Shown here piece by piece: positions 20,608 through 22,304 of a stretch of 22,304 nt of DNA (within the stretch, counting starts at the first letter, position 1; every line of letters starts with the position of its first letter). Under the pieces are notes generated by a model. The model did no database searches and was not told the DNA's origin. It saw nothing but the letters and a program-made list of their open reading frames with translations. Both the position numbers and the translations under genes were made by a program. This DNA is from DATFYM01 sp035315065 (GTDB taxonomy: Bacteria > Acidobacteriota > Terriglobia > UBA7540), in assembly GCA_035315065.1 (NCBI GenBank), contig DATFYM010000123.1:1-22304 (forward strand), given 5' to 3'.

Positions 20608-21471
20608 TCAGTGAGCATCGGAACCGCCGCAACAGGTTGGGGCGCAGCACGAAGAACCCGGCTTCTTGGCCCGCACGAAAGCGCTCATGAACTTGCCGTC
20701 CACCAAGGGCGCAATCGCATCCACGTCGATGCCACTGCTGGAAAGCTGTTCACGCGCGTCCTCAACGCGGTAAATTCGCGTTGGTTCCACGGTGACAGCT
20801 TCAAACCCCGCACGAGCGAGCTTCGCCAGGTAGGCGTTCTCCTCCAGCGCTCCCGCCATGCACCCGACCCACAGCTCCACGCTGCGCCGAATGACGGCGG
20901 GAACCTCCCCGCGCACCACGATGTCGGAGACCGCGAACCTTCCGCCGGGCTTGAGTACGCGGAAGGCTTCCTGCAACACGCGGTCCTTGTCCGCCGACAG
21001 GTTGATGACGCAATTCGAGATGATCACATCCACCGAATTGTCGGGCAGCGGGATATTCTCAATTTCACCCTTCAGGAATTCCACATTCTCCACGCCCGCT
21101 TTGCGCTGGTTCGCGCGGGCCAACGCCAGCATTTCGTCGGTCATATCCAGACCGTAAGCCTTGCCGGTGGGGCCCACGCGCTTCGCTGAAAGCAGCACGT
21201 CAATGCCGCCTCCCGATCCCAGATCGAGGACGGTCTCGCCGGGCTTCAGTTCGGCCAGCGCCGTGGGGTTTCCACAGCCCAGTGAGGCCAACAAGGCCTC
21301 TTCCGGGACTTGGCTGGCTTGGCTGCCGTCGTAAAGGTTCGAAGTGATCGGGTCAGCGCAGCTCTCCACGGCCGCCACGGCGCCGCAGCAGGAACTGCCG
21401 CCCGTGACGACACGCAAGGCCGCCTGTCCATACTTCTCTTTCACCGCTTGCTTGATGTTTTCCGCGCTCAT
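20608..21471 (-). CDS. arsM: Arsenite S-adenosylmethionine methyltransferase ArsM
   Basis: A 287-residue cytoplasmic enzyme that methylates As(III) with S-adenosylmethionine, giving mono- to trimethyl arsenicals. The Rossmann fold has VLDLGSGGGIDVLLSA for SAM binding. The four cysteines used for arsenite binding and reduction in ArsM are at C38, C66, C154 and C204 (SNLYDGS follows the first; SLGCGNP; ISNCVINLS; WVGCMAGAL). Paired cysteines also occur near both ends (C28-C29, C275-C276, C280-C281), as in many bacterial ArsM proteins. ATG 21471 overlaps the TGA of arsR as ATGA; AAAGGA precedes it. Coupling to arsR shows one operon. Confidence 0.94.
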   Translation of the reverse strand: MSAENIKQAVKEKYGQAALRVVTGGSSCCGAVAAVESCADPITSNLYDGSQASQVPEEALLASLGCGNPTALAELKPGETVLDLGSGGGIDVLLSAKRVGPTGKAYGLDMTDEMLALARANQRKAGVENVEFLKGEIENIPLPDNSVDVIISNCVINLSADKDRVLQEAFRVLKPGGRFAVSDIVVRGEVPAVIRRSVELWVGCMAGALEENAYLAKLARAGFEAVTVEPTRIYRVEDAREQLSSSGIDVDAIAPLVDGKFMSAFVRAKKPGSSCCAPTCCGGSDAH

Positions 21472-21848
21472 TTGCTTTTCCTTTCCGCGCCACACTTCGG
21501 GGCCGGTCCGAGGGCGACGAGTTCGCCTGGCTCGATGGCCTTGTTCCGGGTGCAGCACTCCGCATACAGAAAGTTTATGACCTCCTGCAAGGCTTCCAGG
21601 TTCGCCGTGTACCACAGGAAGGTCCCCTCCCGCCGCACCCTGACCAGTTCCTCATTCTTGAGCTTGTCGAGGTGATGGGAGAGGGTGGAGGCGGGGATTT
21701 CCAACTCGTCCTGAATGGCACCGACCACCAATCCATGCGGATGAGCAGTGAGCAGCAGTTGCATGATGCGCAGCCGGGGCTCGGCGCCCATGGCGGCAAA
21801 CATATCCGCATAGCGGGTGACGGACGGGGAGTTTTTGCCAGTTCTCAT
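21468..21848 (-). CDS. arsR: ArsR-family metalloregulator (arsenic-responsive repressor)
   Basis: A 126-residue ArsR/SmtB winged-helix repressor. YADMFAAMGAEPRLRIMQLLL and the recognition helix PASTLSHHLDKLKNEELV are typical. The classical ELCVCDL arsenite site in the DNA-binding helix is absent. A vicinal cysteine pair C98-C99 (YAECC) follows the last helix and C119 lies near the C-terminus, resembling the site of the Acidithiobacillus type of ArsR. It is the first gene of the operon and its stop overlaps the arsM start. Only six bases separate the promoter's -10 from the ATG at 21848, and no ribosome site is present, so it may be translated from a leaderless transcript. Confidence 0.92.
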   Translation of the reverse strand: MRTGKNSPSVTRYADMFAAMGAEPRLRIMQLLLTAHPHGLVVGAIQDELEIPASTLSHHLDKLKNEELVRVRREGTFLWYTANLEALQEVINFLYAECCTRNKAIEPGELVALGPAPKCGAERKSK

Positions 21849-21854
21849 GATTCG

Positions 21855-21882
21855 ATGATACCAGAATTATGCAATAACGCAA
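21855..21882 (-). promoter_or_regulatory. Promoter of the ars operon
   Basis: On the minus strand TTGCGT (21882-21877), a 16-base spacer and TATCAT (21860-21855) lie directly before arsR. The predicted start falls on or next to the A of the ATG at 21848. An imperfect dyad TTATTGCATAA (21877-21867) sits in the spacer and could be the ArsR site. Confidence 0.5.
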
Positions 21883-22174
21883 GAGGTTTTTTTGCATCCC
21901 GCCGTGTACCGCATCACGCGTGTTTACCCAGGGAAATGGGACGACTGGCTTTTGAAAGGGAGCCAGACTCCCATCGCTCTTGGCGTCAGTAACCAGTAGT
22001 CGCCATGTAGCGACTAATCACCGCCGCGCTTCGACGTGGCACTATCGATAGCTCCTACGCCGTTAGCGAGGATGTATCCGCCAAAATGCAGATGTCAGCC
22101 TCGGCGTGATACGGCCAAGTGACAGAAGAAGCAGTTTCCGGTGACGCCACTGATCCCCATCAACAATCGATTCC
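21883..22174. other. Intergenic region between ars operon and last gene
   Basis: No gene is supported here on either strand. The only structure I see is a seven-pair hairpin TAGTCGC/GCGACTA at 21997-22016 with a six-base loop, and a short palindrome CTATCGATAG at 22043-22052. It contains the divergent upstream regions of the ars operon and of the gene starting at 22211. Confidence 0.5.
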
Positions 22175-22204
22175 ATGACATCGGTCGCCGCAATGTCCTA
22201 AACT
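22175..22204 (+). promoter_or_regulatory. Candidate promoter of the last gene
   Basis: ATGACA (22175-22180), an 18-base spacer and TAAACT (22199-22204) end six bases before the ATG at 22211. The -35 matches five of six bases and the -10 four. The predicted start would again fall on the ATG. Confidence 0.35.
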
Positions 22205-22210
22205 GGGCGC

Positions 22211-22304
22211 ATGAGCTGGAAGCACAGTATCCTCGGCCTAGCCATACTCGCATTCCTGGTGGCGTTCCCCTGGGGGCCGCTGTTCGCCTGGTCACCGGTG
22301 CATC
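22211..22304 (+). CDS. Start of a membrane or secreted protein, cut by window end
   Basis: Only 31 codons are visible. They read MSWKHSILGLAILAFLVA and then FPWGPLFAWSPVH: a basic start, one hydrophobic stretch of about 15 residues and an aromatic, proline-rich segment. This fits a signal peptide or a membrane anchor. No ribosome site is seen. The family cannot be told from this much. The start is supported by the promoter-like sequence just before it and by the sharp hydrophobic pattern. Confidence 0.5.
   Translation, partial: MSWKHSILGLAILAFLVAFPWGPLFAWSPVH

Noticed and set aside
21900..22110. tRNA or small structured RNA between arsR and the last gene
   Set aside because: I could not fold a cloverleaf; only a seven-pair hairpin and a short palindrome are present.

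Overview
The window looks like a stretch of chromosome from a high-GC, Gram-negative-type bacterium. An Acidobacteriota relative of the Solibacter/Bryobacter kind is my best guess. That guess rests on style: short Tat-like leaders on sugar enzymes, PadR-controlled efflux, and many intergenic palindromes and GAAGTCAGA-type repeats. No rRNA or other marker gene is present to prove it.

Layout. (1) Positions 1-1863 are a scarred accessory stretch: a long hairpin, an unknown CxxC protein coupled to a short antitoxin-like ORF, the N-terminal stub of an SMC/RecF-like ATPase, and two REP-like palindromes. (2) 1864-7145 (+) carries an APC-family permease, an orphan ParD-like antitoxin, a Tat-leader aldo/keto reductase, a Tat-leader mannonate dehydratase homologue with its catalytic residues intact, and a frameshifted secreted TPR protein. 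(3) 7251-10203 (-) carries a small exported unknown protein and an exported glycoside hydrolase family 2 enzyme. (4) 10549-11849 (+) is an Rrf2 regulator followed by a TauE/SafE exporter. (5) 18150-11949 (-) is a compact padR - outer-membrane factor - RND pump - adaptor operon. Its promoter is close to consensus, with a perfect 24-bp palindrome placed over the predicted start of transcription. (6) 21848-18244 (-) is an arsenic operon: arsR, arsM, a small Cys-containing ORF, ACR3, and two thioredoxin-type arsC genes. (7) The window ends in the first 31 codons of a membrane or secreted protein.

How it works together. The arsenic operon can reduce arsenate (two ArsC), expel arsenite (ACR3) and methylate it (ArsM), under an ArsR with C-terminal cysteines. 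The tripartite pump just downstream is on the same strand but has its own PadR switch. The sugar enzymes suggest hexuronate or glycoside breakdown with several exported steps.

I did not find an unmistakable new system. The most unusual things are: repeat elements that supply the stop codons of rrf2 and padR; a REP family with a constant GTAGGGG head and a changing but self-complementary stem; a 41-bp palindromic core shared by two loci; the PadR promoter architecture; the Tat-type mannonate dehydratase; an RND pump lacking the usual proton-relay lysine; and promoters that predict leaderless starts for arsR and the last gene.
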